Assembly: GCA_009668205.1 (NCBI GenBank)
Contig: WJYM01000010.1
Coordinates: 91,050-155,049 of the forward strand
Source: Enterobacteriaceae bacterium RIT691
Lineage (GTDB): Bacteria > Pseudomonadota > Gammaproteobacteria > Enterobacterales > Enterobacteriaceae
DNA length: 64,000 nucleotides
Direction of reading: 5' to 3'
Within the stretch, counting starts at the first letter, position 1; every line of letters begins with the position of its first letter. Shown piece after piece: positions 50,864-60,798 of the stretch. The position numbers were made by a program, and so were the translations under genes. The notes beneath the pieces are model-generated. The model was not told the origin of the DNA, searched no databases, and was given only the letters and a program-made list of their open reading frames with translations.

Positions 50864-50877
50864 TCGAACTCGCAACG

Positions 50878-50903
50878 AAAACCCGCTGCGGCGGGTTTTT
50901 TTA
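50878..50903 (+). terminator. prs terminator
   Basis: AAAACCCGC/GCGGGTTTT stem with a T run, 14 bases after the prs stop. Confidence 0.92.
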
Positions 50904-50974
50904 TTTCCACCACCTATTTGTATGACTAATGCCTCCTTCATTTGTTATCTATAAAACAAATGATGCGCTCATGG

Positions 50975-52669
50975 ATGAAGACCCCTGTGAACCGAAACAC
51001 ACTCGCAGACATCATGCCGTTCCGCGCCCTCATCGACGCCTGCTGGAAAGAAAAATACACCGTTAACCGCTTCACCCGCGATCTCATCGCCGGGATAACC
51101 GTCGGGATCATCGCCATCCCGCTGGCGATGGCGCTGGCAATTGGCAGCGGCGTTGCCCCGCAGTATGGCCTTTATACTTCCGCCGTTGCCGGGATAATCA
51201 TCGCCCTCACCGGCGGCTCCCGTTTCAGCGTTTCCGGGCCGACCGCTGCCTTTGTGGTGATCCTCTACCCTGTTTCCCAACAGTTCGGTCTTGCCGGGCT
51301 GCTCGTCGCGACCCTGATGTCTGGCGTATTCCTGATCCTCTTCGGTCTTGCCCGCTTTGGCCGACTGATTGAGTACATCCCGATTTCCGTGACGCTCGGC
51401 TTTACCTCGGGGATCGGGATCACCATCGCGACCATGCAGATTAAGGATTTCCTTGGCCTGCAGATAACGCACATGCCGGAACATTACTGGCAGAAAGTGG
51501 GCGCACTGGCGATGGCGCTGCCGACGCTGAATCCTGGCGATGCAGCCATCGGAATAGTGACGCTGGCGGTGCTGATCTTCTGGCCGCGGCTGGGTCTGCG
51601 CCTGCCGGGCCATCTGCCTGCCTTACTGGCGGGCTGCGCGGTGATGGGAGTGGTGAATCTGCTCGGCGGCCACGTGGCAACGATTGGCTCGCAGTTCCAC
51701 TATGTGCTGAGCGATGGCAGTCAGGGGAATGGCATCCCTCAGCTGCTCCCACAGCTGGTACTTCCCTGGGATATGCCGGGTTCCAGCTTTACGCTGAGCT
51801 GGTCATCGCTACAGGCCTTGCTCCCCGCGGCCTTTTCCATGGCGATGCTGGGCGCGATTGAGTCTCTGCTCTGTGCGGTGGTGCTTGATGGCATGACCGG
51901 CACCCGACATAAAGCCAACAATGAGCTGATTGGCCAGGGTCTTGGGAATATGGTGGCGCCGTTCTTCGGCGGCATTACCGCTACCGCGGCGATTGCACGC
52001 TCCGCCGCCAACGTTCGTGCCGGTGCCACCTCGCCGGTCTCCGCCGTCATTCATGCCGTACTGGTTATCATGGCGCTGTTGGTGCTGGCTCCCCTGCTCT
52101 CCTGGCTGCCGCTGTCGGCGATGGCCGCGCTGCTGTTGATGGTGGCATGGAATATGAGTGAAGCGCATAAAGTCGTTAATCTGCTGCGTCATGCGCCGAA
52201 GGACGACATTGTCGTGATGCTGATCTGCATGTCGCTGACGGTGCTGTTCGATATGGTGATCGCCATCAGCGTCGGCATAGTTCTGGCCTCACTGCTGTTT
52301 ATGCGCCGAATTGCCCGGATGACCCGTCTGGCTCCCGTCAACGTGACCGTACCCGAAGACGTGCTGGTGGTTCGGGTGATCGGTCCTCTGTTTTTCGCTG
52401 CCGCAGAAAGCGTCTTTATGGAGCTCGAAAAACGGCTCGAAGGAAAGCGAATCGTGGTGATGAAATGGGATGCCGTGCCGGTGCTGGATGCCGGTGGCCT
52501 TGATGCTTTCCAGCGTTTCGTCAGTAAACTGCCGGACGGCTGTGAACTGAGGGTGTCGAATCTGGAATTCCAGCCCTTGCGCACGCTGGCACGCGCGGGC
52601 GTTCAACCCCTCCCCGGACGGCTGGCATTTTACCCGAATCGCGAAGCCGCACTGGCGGATATCCGATAA
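50975..52669 (+). CDS. dauA: C4-dicarboxylate/sulfate-type SulP transporter DauA
   Basis: SulP-family inner-membrane transporter; E. coli DauA (YchM) takes up succinate and other C4-dicarboxylates aerobically at acidic pH. 564 residues from the ATG at 50975; the exact start is uncertain because no candidate has a good ribosome site, and homology to E. coli begins a few codons later ([16 protein letters not shown]). A transmembrane region with the SulP signature [20 protein letters not shown], then a C-terminal STAS domain (about 450-555, [13 protein letters not shown]). Confidence 0.92.
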   Translation: MKTPVNRNTLADIMPFRALIDACWKEKYTVNRFTRDLIAGITVGIIAIPLAMALAIGSGVAPQYGLYTSAVAGIIIALTGGSRFSVSGPTAAFVVILYPVSQQFGLAGLLVATLMSGVFLILFGLARFGRLIEYIPISVTLGFTSGIGITIATMQIKDFLGLQITHMPEHYWQKVGALAMALPTLNPGDAAIGIVTLAVLIFWPRLGLRLPGHLPALLAGCAVMGVVNLLGGHVATIGSQFHYVLSDGSQGNGIPQLLPQLVLPWDMPGSSFTLSWSSLQALLPAAFSMAMLGAIESLLCAVVLDGMTGTRHKANNELIGQGLGNMVAPFFGGITATAAIARSAANVRAGATSPVSAVIHAVLVIMALLVLAPLLSWLPLSAMAALLLMVAWNMSEAHKVVNLLRHAPKDDIVVMLICMSLTVLFDMVIAISVGIVLASLLFMRRIARMTRLAPVNVTVPEDVLVVRVIGPLFFAAAESVFMELEKRLEGKRIVVMKWDAVPVLDAGGLDAFQRFVSKLPDGCELRVSNLEFQPLRTLARAGVQPLPGRLAFYPNREAALADIR

Positions 52670-52700
52670 AAAAACGGCTCCCTTTGCAGGAGCCGTTTTT
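52667..52700. terminator. Bidirectional terminator between dauA and ddc
   Basis: AAAACGGCTCC/GGAGCCGTTTTT stem with A run left and T run right; it starts at the dauA stop and lies 23 bases beyond the ddc stop. Confidence 0.9.
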
Positions 52701-52722
52701 ATGACCGCATCATTCGGGGGCG

Positions 52723-54195
52723 TTATGCGCTCAGCAGTTGCCGCGCTGTTGCTTTCACGCTGGCCAGCAGGATTTTAATATCCTCCAGGCACACCGTCGG
52801 ATTCAGCAGCGTGAGCTTCAGACAGGTTAAGCCATCGGCTTCCGTCACGCCCACATTGGCACTACCAGAGGCCAACAGGACGTCACCCACCCGCTGGTTC
52901 AGCAGTGCGACAAACGCCGCATCACCGGCTTGCGGACGGTAACGGAACAGCACGCTTGCCAGCTGTGGCTGCATGACCAATTCCAGTTCAGGCTGGGCTT
53001 CCACGTACTGCGCGACATCACGCGCCAGCGTCACACCGTTATCAATGATTTCGGCGTACTGCTTTTTACCCAGCGCTTCAAGACCCATCCACAGCTTCAG
53101 CGCGTCAAAGCGACGCGTGGTCTGCAGCGATTTCGACACCAGGTTCGGAACACCGTGCTCTTCGTCAAAATCGGAGTTCAGATAAGCCGCCTGATAACGC
53201 ATCAACTCGTAATGGCGAGCGTCTTTCAGCAGGAAGGCCCCGCAGCTGATGGTCTGGAAGAACTGCTTATGGAAGTCGAGGGTGACGGAATCCGCCAGCT
53301 CCAGTCCATCGAGGAAATGGCGATACTTCTCAGACAGCAACAACGCCCCGCCCCATGCCGCATCAACGTGCATCCAGATCTGCTGTTCAGCAGCCAGCGC
53401 AGCAATTTCGGCCAGCGGGTCGATAGCACCCGCGTCTGTCGTCCCGGCGGTCGCGACAATCGCCATCACCTGCTCGCCGTTGGCTTTCGCTTCGGCCAGT
53501 TTGGCCTTCAGATCGTCCACATCCATCCGCGAGAACGCATCGGTTTTCACCTGAGTGACGGAACGATAGCCCAACCCCATCAGCGCCATATTTTTCTGCA
53601 CCGAGAAGTGCGCGCTGTCAGAGCAGAACACTTTGATCTTACTGAGATCGCCGGTTAAACCGTTCTGCTGGACGGAGTGACCCTGACGCGCAAAGAAAGC
53701 GTCGCGCGCCAGCATCAGGCCCATCAGGTTACTCTGCGTGCCGCCGCTGGTAAAGACGCCCGCATCGCCCACCGGGTAGCCCACCTGTTCACGCAGCCAT
53801 TCAATCAGCTTGATCTCGATGATGGTCGCCGACGGACTTTGATCCCAGGAATCCATGCTCTGGTTGGTGGCATTGATCAGCACTTCCGCGGCCTGGCTTA
53901 TCACCAGGCTTGGGCAGTGAAGATGCGCCACGCACTGCGCGTGATGGACCAACAGGCTGTCTTTAAGGAAATACTCAACCGCACGCTCAATCGCGGCCTG
54001 GTTACCCAGGCCCTGAGCCGTAAAATCAAGTTGAATACGCTCGCGCAGCTGTTCAACGGTTTTGCCCTGATACATCTCAGGCTGTTTTAACCATTCAACG
54101 ACCGCTTTGGTGCTCTGCTCGATAGCGTCCTGATAAGCCGCAATACTCTGCGCTGAACCGGACAGGATCGGGTTTACGTCTGACATGCCATTCAA
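52723..54195 (-). CDS. ddc: L-2,4-diaminobutyrate decarboxylase
   Basis: PLP enzyme of the group II decarboxylase family that converts 2,4-diaminobutyrate to 1,3-diaminopropane. 490 residues from this ATG, 487 from the next (MSDVNPIL), which is slightly better spaced from GGAG. Cofactor Lys310 in VTLDFHKQF, PLP-ring and phosphate contacts in SGGTQSN (150-156) and HVDAAWGG (276-283). Immediately downstream of dat, the arrangement described in Acinetobacter and Enterobacter. The diamine is a free polyamine or siderophore precursor in such organisms. Absent from E. coli K-12 at this site. Confidence 0.88.
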   Translation of the reverse strand: MNGMSDVNPILSGSAQSIAAYQDAIEQSTKAVVEWLKQPEMYQGKTVEQLRERIQLDFTAQGLGNQAAIERAVEYFLKDSLLVHHAQCVAHLHCPSLVISQAAEVLINATNQSMDSWDQSPSATIIEIKLIEWLREQVGYPVGDAGVFTSGGTQSNLMGLMLARDAFFARQGHSVQQNGLTGDLSKIKVFCSDSAHFSVQKNMALMGLGYRSVTQVKTDAFSRMDVDDLKAKLAEAKANGEQVMAIVATAGTTDAGAIDPLAEIAALAAEQQIWMHVDAAWGGALLLSEKYRHFLDGLELADSVTLDFHKQFFQTISCGAFLLKDARHYELMRYQAAYLNSDFDEEHGVPNLVSKSLQTTRRFDALKLWMGLEALGKKQYAEIIDNGVTLARDVAQYVEAQPELELVMQPQLASVLFRYRPQAGDAAFVALLNQRVGDVLLASGSANVGVTEADGLTCLKLTLLNPTVCLEDIKILLASVKATARQLLSA

Positions 54196-54201
54196 CTCCG
54201 T

Positions 54202-55584
54202 TTAAACCGGCTTAACGCCAGCGCCCAGCAAAGCCTGCTCAAATTTATCGAGGAACACGTCCAGTTCGGCGTTGGTAATCAGCAGCGAAGGCAGCAGACG
54301 CAGAACACAGCCGTGGCGGCCACCACGCTCCAGAATCAGTCCTGATTCAAAGCATTTTTTCTGCAGCAGTGCGGAAAGATCGCCGTCGGCCGGATAGCAG
54401 CCCATATGATCCTGAGCTTCATTTGGTTTCACAATCTCGATGCCGATCATCAGGCCCAGACCGCGTACCTGGCCAATCACCGGGTAGCGTTTTTGCAGCG
54501 TGGCAAGTTTACCTTTCAGCCATTCGCCCTGGGCGGCGACTTTGTCGGCAATCTTGTCTTCTTTGAGGATTTTCAGCGTGGTGAGGCCGGTGGCCATCGC
54601 CAGCTGGTTGCCGCGGAAGGTGCCGGTATGGTGGCCTGGCGCCCATGCGTCAAACTGCTTTTTGATGCCCAGAACAGCCAGTGGCAGACCGCCGCCCACC
54701 GCTTTGGACATCACAATAATATCGGGTTCGATGCCCGCGTGTTCGAAGGCGAACAGCTTACCGGTACGCGCAAAGCCAGCCTGCACCTCATCGAGGATCA
54801 GCAGAATGCCGTGTTCCTGCGTCACTTTGCGGATACGCTGTAGCCACTCAACCGGGGCCGGATTGACACCACCCTCGCCCTGAACCGCTTCGAGGATAAC
54901 CGCAGCCGGTTTGCGCACGCCGCTTTCAACATCGTTGATCAGGTTTTCAAAGTAGTAGCTCAGCGCCTTCACGCCTGCGTCACCGCCGATACCCAGCGGG
55001 CAACGGTACTGGTTCGGATAAGGCATAAACTGCACTTCCGCCATCATGTTGCTGACGGCTTCTTTTGGAGACAGATTTCCGGTTACGGACAACGCGCCGT
55101 GGGTCATCCCATGGTAGCCGCCGGAGAAACTGATAATGCTGGAGCGCCCGGTTGCTTTTTTCGCAAGCTTGATGGCCGCTTCGACAGCATCAGCGCCAGA
55201 CGGGCCGGTAAACTGCAGGCAATACTCTTTGCCGTGGCCTGGCAATAGCGAAAGCAAATATGCGGAGAATTCGTCTTTGAGTGGCGTGGTAAGGTCGAGC
55301 GTATGTAACGGTAAGCCGCTAGTGATGACACTTTGAATGCTCTGAAGCACGTCAGGATGATTATGACCCAGCGCCAGGGTACCGGCACCGGCAAGGCAAT
55401 CAAGATATTGATTATTTTCTACGTCGGTTATCCAGACGCCCTGCGCTTTGGCAATGGCCAGCGGCAGTTTACGCGGATAGCTTCTGACATTAGATTCAAA
55501 CTCAGCCTGTCTTGCTAAAAAGGCATCATTGCTCTGAGGTAATGAATGGGTATTCAAAGTATTAATACGGACTTTATCCGTCAT
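54202..55584 (-). CDS. dat: Diaminobutyrate-2-oxoglutarate aminotransferase
   Basis: Class III PLP aminotransferase that makes 2,4-diaminobutyrate from aspartate semialdehyde and glutamate. 460 residues from the ATG at 55584 ([12 protein letters not shown]), seven bases from AGGAG; an ATG one codon earlier is possible. PLP-pocket motifs: [16 protein letters not shown] (about 130-145), [26 protein letters not shown] and the cofactor Lys in [13 protein letters not shown] near 290-300. Six bases upstream of ddc on the same transcript and divergent from the aspartokinase, so the three genes form one pathway from aspartate to 1,3-diaminopropane. Confidence 0.88.
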   Translation of the reverse strand: MTDKVRINTLNTHSLPQSNDAFLARQAEFESNVRSYPRKLPLAIAKAQGVWITDVENNQYLDCLAGAGTLALGHNHPDVLQSIQSVITSGLPLHTLDLTTPLKDEFSAYLLSLLPGHGKEYCLQFTGPSGADAVEAAIKLAKKATGRSSIISFSGGYHGMTHGALSVTGNLSPKEAVSNMMAEVQFMPYPNQYRCPLGIGGDAGVKALSYYFENLINDVESGVRKPAAVILEAVQGEGGVNPAPVEWLQRIRKVTQEHGILLILDEVQAGFARTGKLFAFEHAGIEPDIIVMSKAVGGGLPLAVLGIKKQFDAWAPGHHTGTFRGNQLAMATGLTTLKILKEDKIADKVAAQGEWLKGKLATLQKRYPVIGQVRGLGLMIGIEIVKPNEAQDHMGCYPADGDLSALLQKKCFESGLILERGGRHGCVLRLLPSLLITNAELDVFLDKFEQALLGAGVKPV

Positions 55585-55906
55585 CATATCACTCCTACAA
55601 CCAGACATTGATTAACGCCTGATTGAATCAATTGTTAAAAGAGAGGCCATAAAAAACGCGGCTAATATATGTTGTTTTAATCATGGACTCAATCATTTAT
55701 TTTTCAGCGTTGGCAAGCATAGTTTTTATTATATAAATCAATGGATAGCATGATTCACACACCCAGCAACTCGTCGAAAACAAGTTACGATTTGACTTAA
55801 ATGGCCACAGGTGGACATACAAAATTCAATATATTGATAGCAATAAGATTTTTCTTGCCTGATTCTTATTCACGACACTTAACCGTAAAAGATATGGTGT
55901 TTTAGG

Positions 55907-56191
55907 TATAATCTGGCGTTGCGCTTATTCAGGCGTAATAAAATAAAAAAGTCGATTAACAAAGATAAATCCAATACTATGGCGCGCTTATTTACAGGCT
56001 CTGTAAATAAAAAGTCATGCGCATCATCCGGTAACGCGTACAGGCAAGACACGTTATCGACAACAGGAATGTTTCCTGGGTTGTCATCAGAAATGTTCGC
56101 GGGCGAACGTTTCGTAAGGGCGAATATCGCCCTTATGCCGGGAATGAAAATTTTCTAGCCATCGTGTATGGCGCCCTGATATGAGATTGTT
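55907..56191 (+). promoter_or_regulatory. Promoter and structured lysC-type leader (possible diverged lysine riboswitch)
   Basis: A perfect -10 TATAAT lies at 55907-55912, so the transcript should start near 55919 and carry about 270 leader bases before the aspartokinase ATG. Consecutive hairpins: TTATTTACA/TGTAAATAA (55988-56010), GACAACAGGAA/TTCCTGGGTTGTC (around 56059-56085), GTTCGC/GCGAAC (56095-56108) and AAGGGCGA/TCGCCCTT (56116-56134). Bases 56075-56118 match, from memory, the 3' part of the E. coli lysC lysine riboswitch at about 36 of 44 positions without gaps. The canonical 5' core (AGAGG...GCCGA...GGCTGG) is not clearly present. Confidence 0.55.
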
Positions 56192-57553
56192 ATGACTCGC
56201 ATTTATCCGCATTTTATCGTTGCTAAGTTTGGCGGCACCAGCGTTGCTGATTTTGAGGCAATGAGCCGCAGTGCCAGAATTGTTCTTGCCGATCAAAACG
56301 TTCGTTTAGTCGTGCTGTCTGCGTCAGCGGGCGTCACCAACCTGCTGGTTGAACTTGCTGAAGGTCTTGAAAACGCTCAGAGAATCGACAAGCTTGAGAC
56401 CTTACGCGCCATCCAGTACAACATCATTTCCTGCCTGAAGCAGCCTTTGGTCATCCGCAGGGAAATCGATACGCTCCTTGATAATCTTGCCCATCTGGCA
56501 CAAATGGCGGAGATACGCCCGTCGACTGCGCTCAGCGATGAGCTGGTCAGCCATGGTGAGTTAATGTCCAGCTTGCTTTTCAGCGAAGTTTTGCGTGAGC
56601 AAAACGCGGAAACCAGCTGGTTTGACGCTCGCCGGGTTATCCGTACTGACTCCCGCTATGGCTGTGCAGAACCGCAAATTGCCACCCTGACTGAGCTTGC
56701 CGAGACGCATCTGCGTCCGCGCATAGAACAAGAGATCGTCATTACCCAGGGGTTTATTGGCCGTGACCAGGATGGGCAAACCACCACCCTGGGTCGTGGC
56801 GGTAGCGATTATACTGCCTCTCTGCTGGGCGAAGCGCTTCACGCCGCGCGGGTGGATATCTGGACAGACGTTGCGGGTATCTACACCACGGATCCACGCA
56901 TCGCCCCTGAGGCGAAGCGTATTGATCTCATTTCGTTTACCGAAGCCAGCGACATGGCGGCCTACGGCGCGAAAGTTCTCCACCCGGCAACGCTACTGCC
57001 GGCTATGCGTAAAAACATTCCCGTTTTTGTCGGCTCCAGCAAGGACACCGCCGCCGGGGGGACACTGGTCTGTCGCTTCACGGAGGATCCGCCACGTTAT
57101 CGCGCGGTCACCGTGCGTCGTAAGCAGACGCTGCTGCGTTTGCACAGTCTGGAAGCGCAGCCGTCCTGCCATTTCCTGGCGCAGATCTTTACCCTTTTAT
57201 CTCAACACGGCGTTGCCGCAGATTTGGTGACCACCGCCGAAACCAGCATTGCGCTGGCGCTGGATACAACCAATGCGACCTGCGGCGATACTCCAGGCCT
57301 GACGACATCCTTATTCACCGCGTTGTCCTCTTACTGTCGTATCGAAGTGGAAACCGGGCTGGCGTTAATCACGCTGGTCGGAAACCAGCTGGCGCAGGGT
57401 ACAGACGTGTGCAAAGAGGTGTATGCCCGGCTTGAAGAGCATGCGGTGCGAATGGTCTGCCACGGTGCCTCAAGCAATAACCTTTGCTTGCTGGTGCCTG
57501 GCGAGGCGGCTGACAGCGCGATTAAAACACTGCACCGTCAGTTATTTGAATAA
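56192..57553 (+). CDS. Lysine-sensitive-type aspartate kinase (LysC family)
   Basis: Phosphorylates aspartate, first step to aspartate semialdehyde. 453 residues, monofunctional, closest in layout to E. coli aspartokinase III (449). N-terminal kinase domain with KFGGTS at 12-17, TLGRGGSDYTASLLG at about 197-211 and TDVAGIYTTDPR. Two C-terminal ACT domains (about 310-450) where lysine would bind. It is probably a second copy, since lysC is usually elsewhere; position beside dat and ddc suggests that it supplies semialdehyde for 1,3-diaminopropane. Whether lysine feedback is kept cannot be read here. Start ATG at 56192; upstream leader described separately. Confidence 0.88.
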   Translation: MTRIYPHFIVAKFGGTSVADFEAMSRSARIVLADQNVRLVVLSASAGVTNLLVELAEGLENAQRIDKLETLRAIQYNIISCLKQPLVIRREIDTLLDNLAHLAQMAEIRPSTALSDELVSHGELMSSLLFSEVLREQNAETSWFDARRVIRTDSRYGCAEPQIATLTELAETHLRPRIEQEIVITQGFIGRDQDGQTTTLGRGGSDYTASLLGEALHAARVDIWTDVAGIYTTDPRIAPEAKRIDLISFTEASDMAAYGAKVLHPATLLPAMRKNIPVFVGSSKDTAAGGTLVCRFTEDPPRYRAVTVRRKQTLLRLHSLEAQPSCHFLAQIFTLLSQHGVAADLVTTAETSIALALDTTNATCGDTPGLTTSLFTALSSYCRIEVETGLALITLVGNQLAQGTDVCKEVYARLEEHAVRMVCHGASSNNLCLLVPGEAADSAIKTLHRQLFE

Positions 57554-57584
57554 TCCCTTTGGTTTGTCCTGCGCTATATAAAGG

Positions 57585-57612
57585 AAAGTCCCGGCCTTAC
57601 GGCCAGGACTTT
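57585..57612 (+). terminator. Possible aspartokinase terminator
   Basis: AAAGTCCCGGCC/GGCCAGGACTTT stem, 32 bases after the stop; only a short T-rich stretch follows, so efficiency is uncertain. Confidence 0.6.
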
Positions 57613-57651
57613 GTCTGTAATCTTTATCGCTCCTGAGGGAGCAATCTCATA

Positions 57652-57927
57652 TTAGCTGTGTCGGTGACTGTCGCGACGGCAGCGCTTGTCGTAATGGCGA
57701 ACCCACCAGTATCTGTCGCTGACCTGTTCGTGACCGCTGACGCGAGCCCCGGCCAACCAAAGAACGGCACCAAGGAAAATACTCAACACGGCACCGTGCG
57801 CGAAGAACTGCGGCAGGTTAAGTTGTGGAAGCTGGTTTAAAATGGAGTAACCGACTCCCACGACCATGACAACTAACCCTAAACCCATAAGCACGTTACC
57901 GAGTCGTGAAGCGTTTCTGCGTTTCAT
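57652..57927 (-). CDS. ychH: Inner-membrane stress protein YchH
   Basis: 91-residue protein (E. coli 92) with two hydrophobic helices at about 12-31 and 42-60 and a basic, His-rich tail ending RRDSHRHS. E. coli YchH is a small stress-related membrane protein under CRP and Rcs influence. Start MKRRNASRLG has GGAGGTG upstream. In E. coli ychH is next to dauA; here ddc, dat and the aspartokinase are inserted between them. Confidence 0.92.
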   Translation of the reverse strand: MKRRNASRLGNVLMGLGLVVMVVGVGYSILNQLPQLNLPQFFAHGAVLSIFLGAVLWLAGARVSGHEQVSDRYWWVRHYDKRCRRDSHRHS

Positions 57928-57981
57928 ATGTCACCTCCGGAACCTGGGTTGACAGGGAATATCCCTGGTCCTTGTGTGTAA

Positions 57982-58024
57982 AGTATAGACAACACCTTTG
58001 GCATTAAGTGCGGAAGCGATCACA
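57982..58024 (-). promoter_or_regulatory. ychH promoter with CRP site
   Basis: Minus-strand -10 TATACT (57982-57987) and a CRP-like site TGTGA-TCGCTT-CCGCA (58009-58024, one good and one weak half-site) centred about 41 bases before the predicted transcription start, the class II position. Fits known cAMP-CRP activation of E. coli ychH. Confidence 0.55.
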
Positions 58025-58197
58025 ATTACGCACATCTGAGCAACAAAACTTTACAAATAACCGGCTGAACTATATGAAATTCTAATGGTTCAACGCAGCA
58101 ACTACCTGCATCTGCCCCGCCTGGCTTGCAGAATTTTGTCTGGCGCAGCGATTACAGTACACTACGCGCCAGCTATCGACTCACACAGGACGAAAAC

Positions 58198-58782
58198 GTG
58201 ACGATCAAACTGATTGTCGGCCTCGCGAATCCGGGGGCTGAATATGCCGCAACGCGTCATAACGCTGGGGCATGGTATGTAGATTTACTGGCGGAGCGTT
58301 TTCGCGCGCCGCTGCGTGAAGAGAGCAAGTTTTTCGGCTATACCTCGCGCATTATTCTCAACGGTGAAGATGTGCGTCTGTTGGTGCCGACCACCTTTAT
58401 GAACCTCAGTGGGAAATCGGTTGCCGCCATGGCGACGTTCTTCCGCATCGCACCTGATGAAATTCTGGTGGCCCACGATGAGCTGGATTTGCCGCCAGGC
58501 GTGGCGAAATTCAAGCTAGGCGGCGGGCATGGCGGGCATAACGGTCTGAAAGACATCATCAGCAAGCTTGGCAATAACCCGAATTTTCACCGTTTACGCG
58601 TGGGAATTGGTCATCCGGGCGATAAAAATAAAGTTGTCGGTTTTGTGCTTGGCAAACCCCCGGCGTCGGAACAGAAGCTGATAGACGACGCGGTGGACGA
58701 AGCGGCACGCTGTACAGAAGTGTGGCTGAAAGACGGTCTGACCAAAGCGACCAATCGCTTACACGCTTTTAAAGCACAATAA
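58198..58782 (+). CDS. pth: Peptidyl-tRNA hydrolase
   Basis: Frees tRNAs from peptidyl-tRNA dropped by ribosomes. 194 residues starting at GTG 58198 (then [15 protein letters not shown]), with AGGA eight bases upstream, the E. coli start. Catalytic His20 in TRHNAGAWY, Asn68 in MNLSG and Asp93 in [10 protein letters not shown]. The longer open frame upstream is unsupported. ychF follows in the same direction, as in E. coli. Confidence 0.96.
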   Translation: MTIKLIVGLANPGAEYAATRHNAGAWYVDLLAERFRAPLREESKFFGYTSRIILNGEDVRLLVPTTFMNLSGKSVAAMATFFRIAPDEILVAHDELDLPPGVAKFKLGGGHGGHNGLKDIISKLGNNPNFHRLRVGIGHPGDKNKVVGFVLGKPPASEQKLIDDAVDEAARCTEVWLKDGLTKATNRLHAFKAQ

Positions 58783-58898
58783 TGCCACCGCGGGCGGCAA
58801 TTACGCCCTGCGCCGTGTATAATAGGCGAAGTTGTTTACTTTTCTGCAATCTGTTAAAGCTAACAGGTTGATTACCAAAGATTAAGGTGATTTACATC

Positions 58899-59993
58899 AT
58901 GGGATTTAAATGCGGTATCGTCGGCCTGCCTAACGTCGGCAAATCCACCCTGTTCAACGCGCTCACCAAAGCCGGTATCGAAGCGGCTAACTTCCCGTTC
59001 TGTACCATTGAGCCGAACACCGGTGTCGTGCCTATGCCCGATCCGCGTCTGGATGCACTGGCTGAAATCGTGAAGCCGCAGCGTATCCTGCCTACCACCA
59101 TGGAATTCGTCGACATCGCCGGTCTGGTTAAAGGCGCATCCAAAGGTGAAGGCCTGGGCAACCAGTTCCTGACCAATATCCGCGAAACCGAAGCCATCGG
59201 CCACGTGGTTCGCTGCTTCGAAAACGACAACATCATCCACGTGAATAACAAAGTTGATCCGGCTGATGATATTGACGTTATCAACACCGAGCTGGCGCTG
59301 TCTGACCTCGACACCTGTGAACGCGCTCTGCACCGTGTGCAGAAAAAAGCCAAAGGTGGCGATAAAGACGCGAAAGCCGAGCAAGCTGCGCTGGAAAAAT
59401 GTCTGCCACAGCTGGAAAACGCGGGCATGCTGCGCGCGCTGAAAAACCTGACTGACGAAGATAAAGCCGCGATCAAATATCTGAGCTTCCTGACCCTGAA
59501 GCCAACCATGTATATCGCTAACGTCAACGAAGACGGCTTTGAGAACAACCCATACCTCGACAAAGTGCGCGAAATCGCCGCGGCCGAAGGCTCAGTGGTG
59601 GTTGCTGTTTGTGCGGCCGTTGAATCTGATATCGCCGAACTGGACGATGCTGACCGTGACGAGTTCATGGCCGAGCTGGGTCTGGAAGAGCCGGGTCTGA
59701 ACCGCGTTATCCGCGCAGGTTACGAGCTGCTGAATCTGCAAACCTACTTCACCGCAGGCGTGAAAGAAGTTCGTGCGTGGACCATCCCTGTTGGCGCCAC
59801 CGCACCACAGGCAGCCGGTAAAATCCACACCGATTTCGAAAAAGGCTTTATCCGCGCGCAGACCATCGCTTTCGAAGACTTCATCACCTACAAAGGTGAA
59901 CAAGGCGCGAAAGAAGCCGGTAAAATGCGTGCAGAAGGGAAAGACTACATCGTGAAAGATGGCGATGTGATGAACTTCCTGTTCAACGTCTGA
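58899..59993 (+). CDS. ychF: Ribosome-binding ATPase YchF
   Basis: Obg-family P-loop protein that prefers ATP and binds the ribosome; acts as a negative factor in the oxidative stress response. 364 residues from the ATG at 58899 ([14 protein letters not shown]), with AAGGTGA upstream. P-loop GLPNVGKST at 9-17, [16 protein letters not shown] (G3 region), coiled-coil insert around residues 130-170 and a C-terminal TGS domain. Last core gene before the accessory island. Confidence 0.97.
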   Translation: MGFKCGIVGLPNVGKSTLFNALTKAGIEAANFPFCTIEPNTGVVPMPDPRLDALAEIVKPQRILPTTMEFVDIAGLVKGASKGEGLGNQFLTNIRETEAIGHVVRCFENDNIIHVNNKVDPADDIDVINTELALSDLDTCERALHRVQKKAKGGDKDAKAEQAALEKCLPQLENAGMLRALKNLTDEDKAAIKYLSFLTLKPTMYIANVNEDGFENNPYLDKVREIAAAEGSVVVAVCAAVESDIAELDDADRDEFMAELGLEEPGLNRVIRAGYELLNLQTYFTAGVKEVRAWTIPVGATAPQAAGKIHTDFEKGFIRAQTIAFEDFITYKGEQGAKEAGKMRAEGKDYIVKDGDVMNFLFNV

Positions 59994-60019
59994 TTCGCGT
60001 TCCGCTCTTCAGCATCACG

Positions 60020-60046
60020 AAAATCCACGCCTTTGCGTGGATTTTT
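60020..60046 (+). terminator. ychF terminator
   Basis: AAAATCCACG/CGTGGATTTTT stem with a CTTTG loop and T run; marks the end of the conserved region. Confidence 0.9.
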
Positions 60047-60168
60047 CATTTCATAAAGTCTCAACTTATCTCGTAACAACGCAGTCAAAAATGACCCTGA
60101 CCCCGAATATGATCCAGCCGTAATCAGGAATAACCGGCTTCATGTTTGCATAAGATTGAGCTAGGGGC

Positions 60169-60798
60169 TTATAACTTTCCTGCACTCACAAAGGTCATAC
60201 ATAACTCTGTAGGAACAACTATGCTTTTCCACGCCCTGTTGCTCTTTCCCAATCCAGCGTTAACCAGACCGTCTAAAAAAGCCTCATCCATTTCCACTGG
60301 TTGATCAGGAGTAATGGCTATAAATGCCGTTAACTCTCCGATATCAAATGAAGGAATACGTTCAAGAGCAATCAGCAAACGCCGAAGAACATTAAAGTCA
60401 ATCTCTTCCCGCGCAAATGCCTTGAGGAACTCAGCCGCAACTTCAGGCTTATTTTCACTTTCCATCCGCTCGATGATTTCAATCAGCCTTGCGCCAGCCC
60501 TGCCAGCGAACTTATCGTCTTCATTCAGTCTTTCGGTCATATTAATCCGCTCAGCATCAGACAAGTCGGAGAAGTGAGTGAGGAAACGAATAACCTTTTC
60601 TGTAAATAGCTGATCTCTAACAGAGCTGGCGGCTTTGTATAGGCCAACCGCAGTGCTTACAAAAGGGATAGATTCAAGTGCATTTGATTCAATCAAAAAG
60701 TCAATACCAAGCTCGGCGTATTCCTTGCTCAGATCGACTATCACATCAGATTTTAAGGCGCTAACTAATGCGCAGCCACGTTTGGTGTCTCTTGTCAT
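60169..60798 (-). CDS. Unknown 209-residue accessory protein
   Basis: Not recognised as any named gene. Start chosen at the ATG at 60798 (MTRDTKRGCALVSAL), just after GGGGA; an in-frame ATG six codons upstream exists. Mostly helical, no signal peptide, no clear catalytic motif. A moderately hydrophobic stretch IPFVSTAVGLYKAASSVRDQLF (about 51-72) is followed by a charged FLTHFSDLSDAERINMTERL segment; this pairing recurs in uncharacterised accessory-island proteins I recall but cannot name. It stands alone between ychF and an IS remnant, with base composition intermediate between the core genes and the AT-rich pair to its right. Confidence 0.65.
   Translation of the reverse strand: MTRDTKRGCALVSALKSDVIVDLSKEYAELGIDFLIESNALESIPFVSTAVGLYKAASSVRDQLFTEKVIRFLTHFSDLSDAERINMTERLNEDDKFAGRAGARLIEIIERMESENKPEVAAEFLKAFAREEIDFNVLRRLLIALERIPSFDIGELTAFIAITPDQPVEMDEAFLDGLVNAGLGKSNRAWKSIVVPTELCMTFVSAGKL

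Noticed and set aside
55919..56158. 79-codon open frame upstream of the aspartokinase
   Set aside because: It lies inside the structured leader, has no ribosome site and no family resemblance; hairpin content explains the region better.
60060..60120. Attachment site after ychF
   Set aside because: No tRNA, integrase or direct repeat could be identified here, so an att site cannot be supported.
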